DNA from: Bacillus sp. 1NLA3E
GTDB lineage: Bacteria; Bacillota; Bacilli; Bacillales; Cytobacillaceae
Direction: 5' to 3'
NCBI RefSeq assembly: GCF_000242895.2
Contig: NC_021171.1
Coordinates: 1,956,001-2,020,000, forward strand
DNA length: 64,000 bases
Position 1 is the stretch's first letter. Each line of letters starts with the position of its first letter. The notes beneath the pieces are model-generated. The model worked only from the letters and a program-made list of their open reading frames with translations. It had not been told where the DNA came from and ran no database searches. The position numbers and the translations under genes were made by a program. Below are positions 34,007 to 42,404 of the stretch, one piece after another.

Positions 34007-34867
34007 TCATGGAAGCCATCCAGCTATTTGGAAAATAGTCAGGGCAATCTCCACAACAATCAGAATCACGATAATCCAATCTACAAATAGTCCCCTAATT
34101 GAATGACTAATAGTGGAAAAACCATCCATAATGTTATACAAAATTTCCGTTTTGCTTTTTAAAATCGTATACCGATCATTTAGCTCAAAAAATTCAAGCA
34201 TTTTATCATGGAATTCGCTGGCATCGTTGCTTGTCCAAGTGATATCAGGCTTATCAAGAATCATAATATAAGCGAGTGTATTATACTGATGCCGGGCAAT
34301 TTTCGCCGTTGTTCTAGCTAATTCTTTGTTTCCAATCCTCATTTTACCTTTCTCAAGCCTGTCAATCATCGTTTCAAGCTTGTCTAAAATACCACCAAAG
34401 TGCTCCTCTGTCTTCTCGAGCGCCACCGATTTGGCGAGCACAGTGGAAATGATTTCAGGGTAAAAATCTTCAAATTCTGGTACAATCACATATTCATCAG
34501 TTAACTCAATTATTTGTTTATCACTGATATGAAGACTGTAATCGTCCGAATATCTGTTAGTATTTTTAATATCAATTTCGGGCTCGAATCCTCGGATATA
34601 GTTAAAAAAACCAGAAATTGTATCGTTGTCCGTGAGATTAATAAAGACAATGCTTCCGAACGAAAAAACAAGCACCATTTGTAGCTCGTCCACATTCTGT
34701 TTAAGAATAGATTGAAGAATAGGCCCCTTTAGGATCAAGGGCTGTTCCCAGGTGAACTTTTTTGGTATTCCGCAATAAATTGCAATCTTGTTCAAATCAA
34801 TTTCATTCGTGAGCGCAAACGCCTTAAAAGAAATAGCTTCCAATATAATCACTCTTTCCGATGACAA
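34007..34867 (-). CDS. RMD1/YagE (DUF155) family membrane protein
   Basis: About 286 residues. The core VFSFGSIVFINLTDNDTISGFFNYI and the pattern DEYVIVPEFEDFYPEIISTVLAKSVALEKTE match DUF155. A helical coiled region (about 165-250) precedes a C-terminal membrane helix WIIVILIVVEIALTIF, so it is a tail-anchored cytosolic protein. Eukaryotic relatives affect mitochondrial/meiotic functions; bacterial roles are unknown. The start is uncertain: TTG 34867, GTG 34852 and TTG 34843 are all possible. The stretch 33919-34006 holds the transposon flank. Confidence 0.8.
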   Translation of the reverse strand: MSSERVIILEAISFKAFALTNEIDLNKIAIYCGIPKKFTWEQPLILKGPILQSILKQNVDELQMVLVFSFGSIVFINLTDNDTISGFFNYIRGFEPEIDIKNTNRYSDDYSLHISDKQIIELTDEYVIVPEFEDFYPEIISTVLAKSVALEKTEEHFGGILDKLETMIDRLEKGKMRIGNKELARTTAKIARHQYNTLAYIMILDKPDITWTSNDASEFHDKMLEFFELNDRYTILKSKTEILYNIMDGFSTISHSIRGLFVDWIIVILIVVEIALTIFQIAGWLP

Positions 34868-34947
34868 CTTTTATATATCTATTTTACCATTTCTTGTGAG
34901 TTCCTAGTACGGTTCCTCTGGTTCACTTATGCTAAGTGTATTATATT

Positions 34948-34962
34948 GTTAACCAAGTTGAC
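34948..34962. promoter_or_regulatory. MarR-type operator, site 1
   Basis: GTTAACCAAGTTGAC, an almost perfect palindrome, just after a TATATT -10-like element and about 56 bp before the MarR gene start. Sister sites lie at 35486 and 35531. Confidence 0.55.
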
Positions 34963-35018
34963 ATCCAATAGTGGTTTTTGTATAGTAAGTGACGAAGATT
35001 ATGATTGGAGTGGTTTCT

Positions 35019-35459
35019 TTGATTTCAAACTCTGAATTACAAAATTTAGATCTGATAGACCTATTAAGTGAGCGTCACAGTTTGGTCCGAAAAATCTCAG
35101 AGAAAGCATGGAACGATCAAAGCGATATATATATTTCTAATTCTGAATGGTATATCATGGCAAGAATATATAAAAGACAGCCGAGCATTTCGTATGTTAC
35201 AAAAAATGTAGAAATTTCTCGTCAGGCAATACATAAGTTTATCCAAAAGCTTTCTGAGAAAGGCTTAGTCGAAATCAAAAATGCAGAAAACAACAAGAAA
35301 GAAAAATGTATTCAGTTAACAGCTTTAGGAGAAGAATGCTACAAAAAAAATGAGGCCCTAAAAGCGCAGCTTGAGAAAAAAATTGCAAAAAAAATAGGTG
35401 TAGAGGAAGTAAATATCCTCAAAGATCTGCTAAAGTTAGATTGGGAAAAATTAGATTAA
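35019..35459 (+). CDS. MarR family transcriptional regulator
   Basis: 146 residues. Winged-helix core: EWYIMARIYKRQPSISYVTKNVEISRQAIHKFIQKLSEKGLVEIK, then NNKKEKCIQLTALGEEC as wing and dimerisation helices. Such repressors release DNA on binding small phenolics or oxidation. TTG 35019 with GGAG eight bases upstream is preferred over GTG 34989. Three matching palindromic sites surround the gene, strongly suggesting autoregulation. The regulated partner is not evident. Confidence 0.85.
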   Translation: MISNSELQNLDLIDLLSERHSLVRKISEKAWNDQSDIYISNSEWYIMARIYKRQPSISYVTKNVEISRQAIHKFIQKLSEKGLVEIKNAENNKKEKCIQLTALGEECYKKNEALKAQLEKKIAKKIGVEEVNILKDLLKLDWEKLD

Positions 35460-35471
35460 TCACTATTATTG

Positions 35472-35515
35472 AAAACCCCTGTTTTGTTAATCAAGTTAAC
35501 GAAGCGGGGGTTTTT
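35472..35515 (+). terminator. Terminator of the MarR gene, containing an operator-like site
   Basis: AAAACCCC pairs with GGGGTTTT, followed by T's. The loop carries GTTAATCAAGTTAAC (35486-35500), a perfect match in form to the upstream operator. Confidence 0.8.
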
Positions 35516-35530
35516 CTATACAAAAAAGTA

Positions 35531-35545
35531 GTCAACTTGGTCGAA
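35531..35545. promoter_or_regulatory. MarR-type operator-like site 3
   Basis: GTCAACTTGGTCGAA matches the reverse complement of the site at 34948 at 12 of 15 bases. It follows the terminator and precedes the broken UspA region. Confidence 0.4.
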
Positions 35546-35643
35546 TTGATTTCATAGACAATTCATTTTTAAGTAAAGGTACCTTTCTAAAAAGATTGTT
35601 GTTTTTTAAATTGTTTTTGTGAAATGAAAACCGTTGATAAAGA

Positions 35644-35719
35644 AGTTGATTGTAGCGGAAGGTGCGAGACTCCTGCGGGAGCAGCGGGACAGGTGAGACC
35701 CCACAGGCGCTATAGCGCC
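35644..35719 (+). repeat. Structured repeat, copy 8 (left half)
   Basis: Begins in the AAGTTGATTG arm, includes ACTCCTGCGGGAGCAGCGG and stops exactly at the end of the central tip GGCGC-TATA-GCGCC. The right half is missing and UspA coding sequence follows directly. Confidence 0.88.
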
Positions 35720-35911
35720 CAGTCTCCAAAGACAATCATCACTGGAGAGATTGCTGACTCAACGGGGTCAGATTTAATAATGTGCGGTGCTACGGGGCTG
35801 AATGCTGTTGAACGTTTCTTGACTGGTTCCGTATCTGAAGCCATTGTTCGGTCAGCTAAATGTGATGTTTTAGTGATCCGTAGACCTGTTTTACATTCTA
35901 TTAAACTTTAG
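35720..35911 (+). pseudogene. Truncated universal stress protein (UspA) C-terminus
   Basis: The frame reads GEIADSTGSDLIMCGATGLN, then AVERFLTGSVSEAIVRSAKC, then DVLVIRR. GATGLNAVERF..GSVSE is the UspA nucleotide-binding loop and CDVLVIR the last strand. The N-terminal 90 or so residues are replaced by repeat copy 8, so no native start exists. A hybrid frame from ATG 35624 runs through the repeat into it, without a ribosome site. Confidence 0.8.
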
Positions 35912-36020
35912 TATTCTTATCGAAGAAACTTTGAATCTTCCTGCTATCAAAATTGAAAAAATATCAAGTATTACTATTTTTCATTCTGAACAGTATAATC
36001 AGGGATGGGAGTTGAGTCGA

Positions 36021-37184
36021 ATGAATAAAAAAGACATCGCTAATATTCGGAAGCAATTTAAGTTAGATAATGATCATATTATGAAAATTAGAGAAATCTT
36101 TAATGTTTATGTTAAGAAAGAATCTGGTGAGATTTACCATCATATTTGTCAACCATTTCAAATGTTAGAACAAGAGTCACAAGAATTATTTTTGACAAAT
36201 TTTAAAAAGGTATTAACAGGTGAGCTTGATACCAAACTGTTCGAGCTGAGATTTCAACGGGATATTAATGAAAGCGCACAAACCATTCTTTACGAAGGGC
36301 TACATCTCGATACAACCGAGGCTTGGATTGAAAATATGCTTCAAATTGTTGAGAAGATGTATGCTCATACTGTTTATGAATTCGATACAATGGTTACGTT
36401 TATTCGTGGAGAACTTCGAAAACCGACGAGCAAACGAAACTCCGAATCTGAAGAAGGCGGGGATGATGCAGTTTATTCCAATGAGTTTATCCTTTGCAGT
36501 CAAAACAAAACGGACCAACCGAAAAAGGCCTTGCTGTTTGATTATATCGAGAAAGAATTCAAACCTAATAACGCCTTTGATCCAATCATTAACTTAGCCC
36601 AGCCTTTGTCAGGCTTTTTGTTCCCTGCTATTACCGACAATGCTGCAGATGTAAACCATATTCTTTATTGTGCTGGAAAAGTCAATGAACCGGATGAAAC
36701 ATTTGTCTTTGACGTTCTTAATTGTGAAGGCATAATAACCGCGATGGAAAATAAAGGCTGCTTCGAACAAATCCTAATCAATGTGATGGGAGACGAAGTG
36801 GATACTAAAGTCATTTCCAATGTTTATGAGGAAATCGATAAGATGGTACAAGACAATAAAGAACAAGAAGAAAGCGAACCTCCTAAGTTAGATTATAAAG
36901 ACGTTGAACGCATCTTAACGGTAAGCGGGGTCGAAAATGTTGACACCGCCAAAGTGGAACATGCCTTTAAAGCGGTCGTAGATGATGAAAAACATGAATT
37001 TAAAGCAAGTAGTCTAATTCCAAAAAAGATTAAAATCAATACGAGCGTAGCAGATGTATCGATCAACCCGAAGGAACTAAACAAAGTAAAATATATTATG
37101 TATCAGGGAAAACGATGTCTATTGCTTGAAATCGATGAGGACGTGGTTTTGGAAGGATTCCGACTAGAAACCGAAACACTATAA
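36021..37184 (+). CDS. DUF4317 family protein
   Basis: 387 residues from the ATG at 36021 (MNKKDIANIRKQFKLDNDHIMKIREIFNVYV), the conserved start of this family. Further marks are QELFLTNFKKVLTGELDTKLFELRFQ and an acidic middle. No membrane segment; function is not known. The frame opens upstream at 35931 but the N-terminal extension has no family similarity and no ribosome site. It stands alone and is followed by a strong terminator. Confidence 0.85.
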   Translation: MNKKDIANIRKQFKLDNDHIMKIREIFNVYVKKESGEIYHHICQPFQMLEQESQELFLTNFKKVLTGELDTKLFELRFQRDINESAQTILYEGLHLDTTEAWIENMLQIVEKMYAHTVYEFDTMVTFIRGELRKPTSKRNSESEEGGDDAVYSNEFILCSQNKTDQPKKALLFDYIEKEFKPNNAFDPIINLAQPLSGFLFPAITDNAADVNHILYCAGKVNEPDETFVFDVLNCEGIITAMENKGCFEQILINVMGDEVDTKVISNVYEEIDKMVQDNKEQEESEPPKLDYKDVERILTVSGVENVDTAKVEHAFKAVVDDEKHEFKASSLIPKKIKINTSVADVSINPKELNKVKYIMYQGKRCLLLEIDEDVVLEGFRLETETL

Positions 37185-37209
37185 AGGCTAAAATATTTTA
37201 CAAATACTA

Positions 37210-37266
37210 AAAACTCCTAATGCAGAAGAAAGATCCTGTTAAGCTTTCTTCTACAGTAGGAGTTTT
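37210..37266. terminator. Bidirectional terminator
   Basis: AAAACTCCTA pairs with TAGGAGTTTT, with an inner AGAAGAAAG/CTTTCTTCT stem. It separates DUF4317 from the convergent OhrR-like gene. Confidence 0.88.
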
Positions 37267-37281
37267 TCACATGGAAAATCA

Positions 37282-37713
37282 TTACCGTTCCCTCAACTTA
37301 ACTTTCAATTGATTCAATTGCTTCAATAGTTGTTCATATTCCTCAATTTCAATCTTACAAGTTTGGATCTCTTCGCCAACCTTTTGGATGATCGTCTGTT
37401 TTGCTTCCTGTGCCTTCATTTGTAGGTAAATATTAACCACACGCTCATCCTCTTTTGACCTTTCTTTTCGCAGCCAGCCGTTTGCTTCCATCCGGGCGAT
37501 CATCGGTGTCAACGTTCCTGTACCTAAATTCAGCGTTTTTCCGAGTTGCTTAGCCGATACTCCATCCTTCTCCCAAAGCGCTAGTAAGACAAGGTATTGA
37601 GGATAGGTTAAACCGAACGGGCGGAGGACATTCGTATATAATTTAGTGAACTCACTCGATGTTTCATAAATCGCAAAACATAGTTGGTTTTTTAACAACA
37701 TAAAGTTTTCCAT
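37282..37713 (-). CDS. OhrR-like MarR family peroxide-sensing regulator
   Basis: 143 residues. Early block LKNQLCFAIYETSSEFTKLY has the single reactive cysteine C12 of OhrR followed by the YPQYLVLLALWE helix, then LGTGTLTPMIARMEANGWL and KEDERVVNIYL (wing). OhrR represses organic peroxide defence genes and is released by oxidation of that cysteine. It lies 80 bp after the glutathione peroxidase gene on the same strand, so it likely senses the peroxides that enzyme removes. A decayed paralogue lies at 5181-5282. Confidence 0.85.
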   Translation of the reverse strand: MENFMLLKNQLCFAIYETSSEFTKLYTNVLRPFGLTYPQYLVLLALWEKDGVSAKQLGKTLNLGTGTLTPMIARMEANGWLRKERSKEDERVVNIYLQMKAQEAKQTIIQKVGEEIQTCKIEIEEYEQLLKQLNQLKVKLRER

Positions 37714-37793
37714 AACTTCTCCTTTCCTAAAATAAACCTTGCAGAGCGTTAACCATTATCATTCGCAAGCTAACCCCTGATCTTCATAAATCC

Positions 37794-38273
37794 TTACGAA
37801 AACAATTTTAATAAATCTTCCTCAATCTTACTTGGTACAGTGGTGGGCGCATAGCGTTCTACAACACGACCTTCACTATCAACTAGAAATTTCGTGAAAT
37901 TCCATTTAATATTTTTTGAAAGAAGGCCTTTTTTCTGCTCTTTTAAAAAGGTGAATAAAGGATCTGCGTTTTCACCATTCACATCAATTTTTGCAAAGAT
38001 CGGGAAGGTTACCCCATAGTTCAATTGGCAAAACTCAGTTGTTTCTTCAATATTCTCAAATTCTTGATTGTTAAATTGATCGCATGGAAAACCTAGAATC
38101 TCGAAACCACGTTCTTTGTACGTATTATATAATTCCTGAAGTCCTTTAAATTGGGGGGTTAAACCACATTTACTTGCTGTATTGACAATAAGTAATGGCT
38201 TGCCTTCGTATTCTTTAAGTGATTTCTGGTCACCATTTGTCATTTTCACAGTAAAATCATAGATTGTTGTCAT
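37794..38273 (-). CDS. Glutathione peroxidase family (thioredoxin-type) peroxidase
   Basis: 159 residues. Peroxidatic C36 in NTASKCGLTPQ, then LGFPCDQFNNQEF and WNFTKFLVD with the catalytic Gln and Trp; the second cysteine in FPCDQF region and ETTEFCQ supports a thioredoxin-dependent mechanism. It reduces hydroperoxides. Expressed with the OhrR-like gene downstream; the upstream region 38300-38345 holds repeated CGATTTA words that could be its operator. Confidence 0.92.
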   Translation of the reverse strand: MTTIYDFTVKMTNGDQKSLKEYEGKPLLIVNTASKCGLTPQFKGLQELYNTYKERGFEILGFPCDQFNNQEFENIEETTEFCQLNYGVTFPIFAKIDVNGENADPLFTFLKEQKKGLLSKNIKWNFTKFLVDSEGRVVERYAPTTVPSKIEEDLLKLFS

Positions 38274-38303
38274 TGTTGGTATCCTCCTAAAAAATGTAAT
38301 GTA

Positions 38304-38340
38304 AATAAATCTCGTACGATTTAATCTTACACGATTTATA
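38304..38340. promoter_or_regulatory. Candidate OhrR-like operator
   Basis: Two TA(C)CGATTTA-type words about 14 bp apart and an imperfect palindrome AAATCTCGTACGATTT lie 31-67 bp upstream of the peroxidase start. OhrR operators are AT-rich inverted repeats of TACAATT type; the fit is only partial. Confidence 0.3.
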
Positions 38341-38520
38341 TGGATGTTACAAGTTTTTCTTAAGAGGAGGCCAATGAAAACCAGGCTAATCAGAACTCAG
38401 ACAAGTATAAATGAAAAGAAAAGAGTAGGATAACGAAGAAAAACTAATACACATTCTTCAAAGTTTGTGTTAAAAAGATAATTAAAAGGCAGCAAAACGT
38501 AAACCAAGGTGGGGTTCGTA

Positions 38521-39054
38521 GTGCATTGTGTTGATATAAGAAGACCAAGTGAAGACAATGAGAAGTTGAATCAATTTTTTAGGATTGTAATTTCAGACAC
38601 GTACGCTAAAGAAGGTATAGCGGAACGAACCGATGATATTGAAAATGAAATTGAAACAAAGAAAAAATACTTGCAAAGTGATCTCGATAGCAATGGGGAG
38701 AATCGGTATTTTTTGATAGCTTTAGATGATGATAAAATAATCGGTTCAATCGAATATGGCCCTGTTAGTGATCTGATTATTCGTTGCACAGATGGAGCGT
38801 TTGAGGGCCTTAACGAGGTAGGAACCGTATTTGTTCTTCCCGAATATCAAGGACAAGGGGTAGGGAATTTACTTTTGAATGAGATGTATCTTACCCTAAA
38901 GAATAGGGGTATAGAAGAATTTTGTTTAGATAGTGGATATACAAATGCACAGAAAATCTGGAAGAAGAAATTTGGAGAACCAGATTATTTGTTAAAGAGT
39001 TATTGGGGCGAAGGCTATAATCATATGATTTGGAAAATAAGGATTAATGGTTAA
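38521..39054 (+). CDS. GNAT family N-acetyltransferase
   Basis: 177 residues. Acetyl-CoA loop VFVLPEYQGQGVGNLLLNEM (Q/RxxGxG/A form) with LALDDDKIIGSIEYG before it and LDSGYTNAQKIWKKKFG after, as usual in GNAT acyltransferases. Substrate unknown. The GTG at 38521 has AAGGTGGGG seven bases upstream; the earlier GTG at 38509 is inside that site. Confidence 0.82.
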   Translation: MHCVDIRRPSEDNEKLNQFFRIVISDTYAKEGIAERTDDIENEIETKKKYLQSDLDSNGENRYFLIALDDDKIIGSIEYGPVSDLIIRCTDGAFEGLNEVGTVFVLPEYQGQGVGNLLLNEMYLTLKNRGIEEFCLDSGYTNAQKIWKKKFGEPDYLLKSYWGEGYNHMIWKIRING

Positions 39055-39289
39055 AAAATGTGCTCTTTCCGTAAATCGTCCAAACATCATACCTTTTCCA
39101 TTGCCTTTGGACAACTCTATCTTTTTAACTAACAATATTTAATGAGGAAGTCTAAATGTTTGCTAAAGTTGAAAATCTGTTTCTATACTAGATAAGTAAA
39201 AAGAAATTTTTACGCTTAGACATTCCTATATAACAGAGAAATTTTATACTTATGTCTAAAATTCTAATGTATCAGGAAGGTGAACTGCA

Positions 39290-39898
39290 ATGAACAATGT
39301 GTTAATTGCAAAGGAACGGACAGATTTAAGGAAGTCAGCATTACATCACTTAAGAGAGAAGGGGAATATCCCGGCAGTCGTTTATGGACGGCATGAAGAA
39401 AGTAAGTCAATTGCAGTAAATAATTTGGATTTCTTAAAGGTCATTAAGGACGTAGGAAGAAATGGAATTATTTCATTAGATGTTAACGGAAATAAGGAGA
39501 ATGTCATCCTGGCAGATTATCAATTGAATCCAATAAATCGAGCAGTGATTCATGCGGATTTTTTACATATCAATTTGTCAACTGAGGTACATGCGCAAGT
39601 GCATGTGATGTTGACGGGTTCTTCGGAAAGTGTTGAAAATGGAGGAGTTCTCCAGCAAGCTCTGCATGAATTAAATATAATTGCTAAGCCAAAAGAAATC
39701 CCTGAGTCAATTGAGGTTGATATCACTAATATTAAGATCAACCATGCTATTAAAATAGGTGAAATTAGAAAAAACTATAGCAATATTACGATTAACCATA
39801 GTGACGATGATGTCATTGTAACGGTAATAGCTTCAAGAGTAGAAAATGCTTCAAGTGAACAGCTGGATGAAGAAAAAGAAGTACAAGCTACTGTTTAA
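39290..39898 (+). CDS. Ribosomal protein L25/general stress protein Ctc family
   Basis: 202 residues: N-terminal L25 domain (GNIPAVVYGRHEESKSIAVN, NPINRAVIHADFLHINL) and a C-terminal TL5-type beta domain. L25/Ctc binds 5S rRNA and in Bacillus is induced by stress. The gene is not next to prs/spoVC as in the standard ctc locus, so it is probably a second, paralogous copy. Solo unit with its own terminator at 39954. Confidence 0.85.
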   Translation: MNNVLIAKERTDLRKSALHHLREKGNIPAVVYGRHEESKSIAVNNLDFLKVIKDVGRNGIISLDVNGNKENVILADYQLNPINRAVIHADFLHINLSTEVHAQVHVMLTGSSESVENGGVLQQALHELNIIAKPKEIPESIEVDITNIKINHAIKIGEIRKNYSNITINHSDDDVIVTVIASRVENASSEQLDEEKEVQATV

Positions 39899-39953
39899 TT
39901 TAGGACTGATAGATTAGGTTTTTTATAAAATATCAATTTGAAAATAAATGATC

Positions 39954-39987
39954 AAGAGCCAATTTCTTTATGGATTGGCTCTTTTTT
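39954..39987 (+). terminator. Intrinsic terminator
   Basis: AAGAGCCAAT pairs with ATTGGCTCTT, followed by T's. Ends the Ctc-like gene. Confidence 0.9.
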
Positions 39988-40007
39988 CATCTATTTGTTA
40001 TTTTTTT

Positions 40008-40194
40008 GGCTCTGTTAAAATAGAATGTTGATTTCCGTTCCAGGCGCTTCGCTTTCCGCGGGGCGGGCGGTGAGCCTCCTCGTCGCTAACGCTCCTGCGG
40101 GGTCTCACCTGTCCCGCTGCTCCCGCAGGAGTCTTCGCGCCTTCCACTCCAATCACCATTGTGCGAAAAATCAACGTTGAGCTTTAACAGAGGC
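40008..40194 (-). repeat. Structured repeat, copy 9 (full, minus orientation)
   Basis: Full copy: GGCTCTGTTAAAA start, GCGGGGCGGGCGGTGAG, TTTAACAGAGGC end. The central tip is altered (GTCGCTAACGCTCC). Located between convergent Ctc-like and 5'-nucleotidase genes and ends 6 bp before the latter. Confidence 0.9.
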
Positions 40195-40200
40195 ATTTTT

Positions 40201-41841
40201 TTAAGGAATTTTAAGGATCCGTCCGTCTATCGAAGCAGAAAATGGTTGCTTCAACTGCTTCAGGTAATTTTCAAACACATCGAGGTCAACCGGACCATCT
40301 ACTTGGTGTGTCCCTTCAAGTAAAACGGAGAAATTGTCACCGCCGTTAGCCAGGTAGCTGTTTATTGTAACAGTATATTTTGCTTCAGAGTAAATAGGGG
40401 TCCCATCAGCACGGAAGATATCAATGACTTTATCTCCATCTCCTTTTGTTCCGTCCCACGTGTATTTTAAACCGGAAATTTGCAACATACGCACTATTCC
40501 CTGCTGCTGCCATTGCTGATTCAAGAGGCAGCGGATTTGATAGCCGGTAAACGTCTTTTTGACAAGGTTGTTTTTAAAGGGTTGAATGGTGAAAAGCTCT
40601 CCCCAAGTGACTTCTCCAGCTTGAAGGTCAGCTCGAATTCCACTAGGGTTCATAAATGCGAAGTCAGAGTTCATGGCTGTTCGTTGCGAATCGGCAATCA
40701 GATTGCCCAAAGCGGATTCACCGCTTTCGTTTCGAGGGATTGTAATGTCGGTTGCAGCCGTTCCCACTACATTATTGACGACGGGGGCAACTTTAGCTTC
40801 ATAGTTTTTTATCATTTCTTTGATTTCCGGATCTGGATTGATAGCGTCCTGATAGACGGTCACAATTTCAGCTTTTTTGGCCACGATATCTTTAGTTTCA
40901 GGATCAATCTCCAAGTCGACGTCGGAGAAAGCAGTTCCATAAGAATAAGCTTGAACAAGCAGCTTTCCGTCCACTACCGCATTTAGATACTGGTGGGTAT
41001 GTCCGGCAAACATCACATCTACTTCATCGTCTACCATTTTGGCCATATCAACGATCTCTCCAGTAGCGGTTGCTTCTGGGGTGGACTGACTGCCGCCATT
41101 GTGGGCGAGTACAATGATAGCCTTTACTCCTTGCTTTTTGAGTTCTGCCACCGCTCTATTAATTGCTTTCACTTCATCTGTGAACTTTACTCCAGCTAAT
41201 TGATTCGGAGACTCTATTTTGGGTGTATCGCTCAATACAACACCGATAATTCCTATGGGTATGCCATTAAACTTTTTAATTTCAAAGGGAGGGAGAATCA
41301 GTTTTCCTGTCTTTTCGTCAATTACGTTGGCACAGACATAAGGGAATTGTGCACCTTCAAAGTGCCTAGCCTCCGGGTTGGTCCCACCGTTGATCAACCG
41401 CATCATTTCTTTCACACCCTGATCAAATTCGTGATTCCCTAACGTTCCTAAATTAAAGCCCATTTTGTTCAACACTTCAATCGTCGGTTCATCTTGCAGA
41501 AGAGAAGATACGGGTGCGCTTCCGCCAACCATGTCACCTACATGAACTAAAAGTGTGTTTTTGTTTTCCGCTTTCCTTTGCTTCAAATAGGCAGCGAGAT
41601 ATTCCACTCTGCCTGACTCCCTTCCGTTAAATTTGCGAGTTATGTTCAATTGCCCATGGAAATCGTTAAGTCCGAGTATTTGCACTTGAATGAAACGGTT
41701 CTTAGTATTCTTGGTGTTTTTGGGTACGCCTGGCGTTTCCGAATTCCCGGAGTCCATAACAAAGCCCGCCGATATTGTGGTCGTAAGAACAAAAGCAGTA
41801 ACTGCTTTTTTCAATGCGTTCCTATTCAAAGTTTCACCCAC
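40201..41841 (-). CDS. Secreted 5'-nucleotidase/metallophosphatase (UshA/YfkN family)
   Basis: 546 residues. N-terminal signal (KKAVTAFVLTTTISAGFVM). Metallophosphatase domain: LGLNDFHGQL, VHVGDMVGG, TLGNHEFDQG, VLAHNGG, AGHTHQYL bind the dimetal centre; C-terminal 5'-nucleotidase domain has NPSGIRADL and YLANGGDNFS. It removes phosphate from extracellular nucleotides. No LPXTG or other wall anchor is visible, so it is likely released. GTG start with GGGAGGG upstream. Confidence 0.9.
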   Translation of the reverse strand: MGETLNRNALKKAVTAFVLTTTISAGFVMDSGNSETPGVPKNTKNTKNRFIQVQILGLNDFHGQLNITRKFNGRESGRVEYLAAYLKQRKAENKNTLLVHVGDMVGGSAPVSSLLQDEPTIEVLNKMGFNLGTLGNHEFDQGVKEMMRLINGGTNPEARHFEGAQFPYVCANVIDEKTGKLILPPFEIKKFNGIPIGIIGVVLSDTPKIESPNQLAGVKFTDEVKAINRAVAELKKQGVKAIIVLAHNGGSQSTPEATATGEIVDMAKMVDDEVDVMFAGHTHQYLNAVVDGKLLVQAYSYGTAFSDVDLEIDPETKDIVAKKAEIVTVYQDAINPDPEIKEMIKNYEAKVAPVVNNVVGTAATDITIPRNESGESALGNLIADSQRTAMNSDFAFMNPSGIRADLQAGEVTWGELFTIQPFKNNLVKKTFTGYQIRCLLNQQWQQQGIVRMLQISGLKYTWDGTKGDGDKVIDIFRADGTPIYSEAKYTVTINSYLANGGDNFSVLLEGTHQVDGPVDLDVFENYLKQLKQPFSASIDGRILKIP

Positions 41842-42404
41842 TCTTTCTTTTCCCTCCCAATCCGCTATCAGGTTTCTCCTAAAGCATAAGGAAGGATTGT
41901 AAAAAACAATTAACTTTTATGTGAATTTTTAGTTAATTTAAAAATGAGAAGAGTTCAATTTCAGATAAAAACACGCGTCACTAAACTTAAAGGTGTACGT
42001 TTAGAATTTATATGAATAAGCCACTTTCTATCAGTGCTATTTAGTTAATTTAAACTTTTTGTGAAGTTATAGTAAAATATTGTAAAAATGTATAAATATG
42101 GTTGTTATTCCGTGTCGTGTATATTATATTCTATTGGAAATATACATTATTTTTTTAAAAGCCAAAATAACTAAACGTAAAAGGATGGTGTTGTTTAGTT
42201 TATAATTTTTGTGTTGAAAGAAGAGTCACTTTTTCTTGTTTTTCCATTGTAACTATTCTCTAAAAGGGTTTCTTTACCAATGGCCTATGTTTTATTAGTC
42301 AGTCTTTTTTTCAAAGGAGCAAATTATTAAACGAAATGTTCTGGATTATTCTTCAATTCAAAAGACAGTTTATAAAAAATTTAACGAGGGACCAGGTGAG
42401 GTAA
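41842..42404. other. AT-rich upstream region with repeated words
   Basis: Long non-coding stretch upstream of the argG-like gene. The 15-mer TTTAGTTAATTTAAA occurs exactly at 41928-41942 and 42041-42055, each near an AACTTTT-TGTGAA word. Two CTAAAC...GTTTAG hairpins lie at about 41981-42005 and 42171-42198. I identified no confident promoter. Confidence 0.5.

Noticed and set aside
40480-40986. 168-codon plus-strand frame
   Set aside because: Antisense to the 5'-nucleotidase gene, which has all catalytic motifs.
41842-42404. Riboswitch upstream of the ArgG-like gene
   Set aside because: Hairpins are present but no conserved aptamer core that I know, and no terminator near the start.
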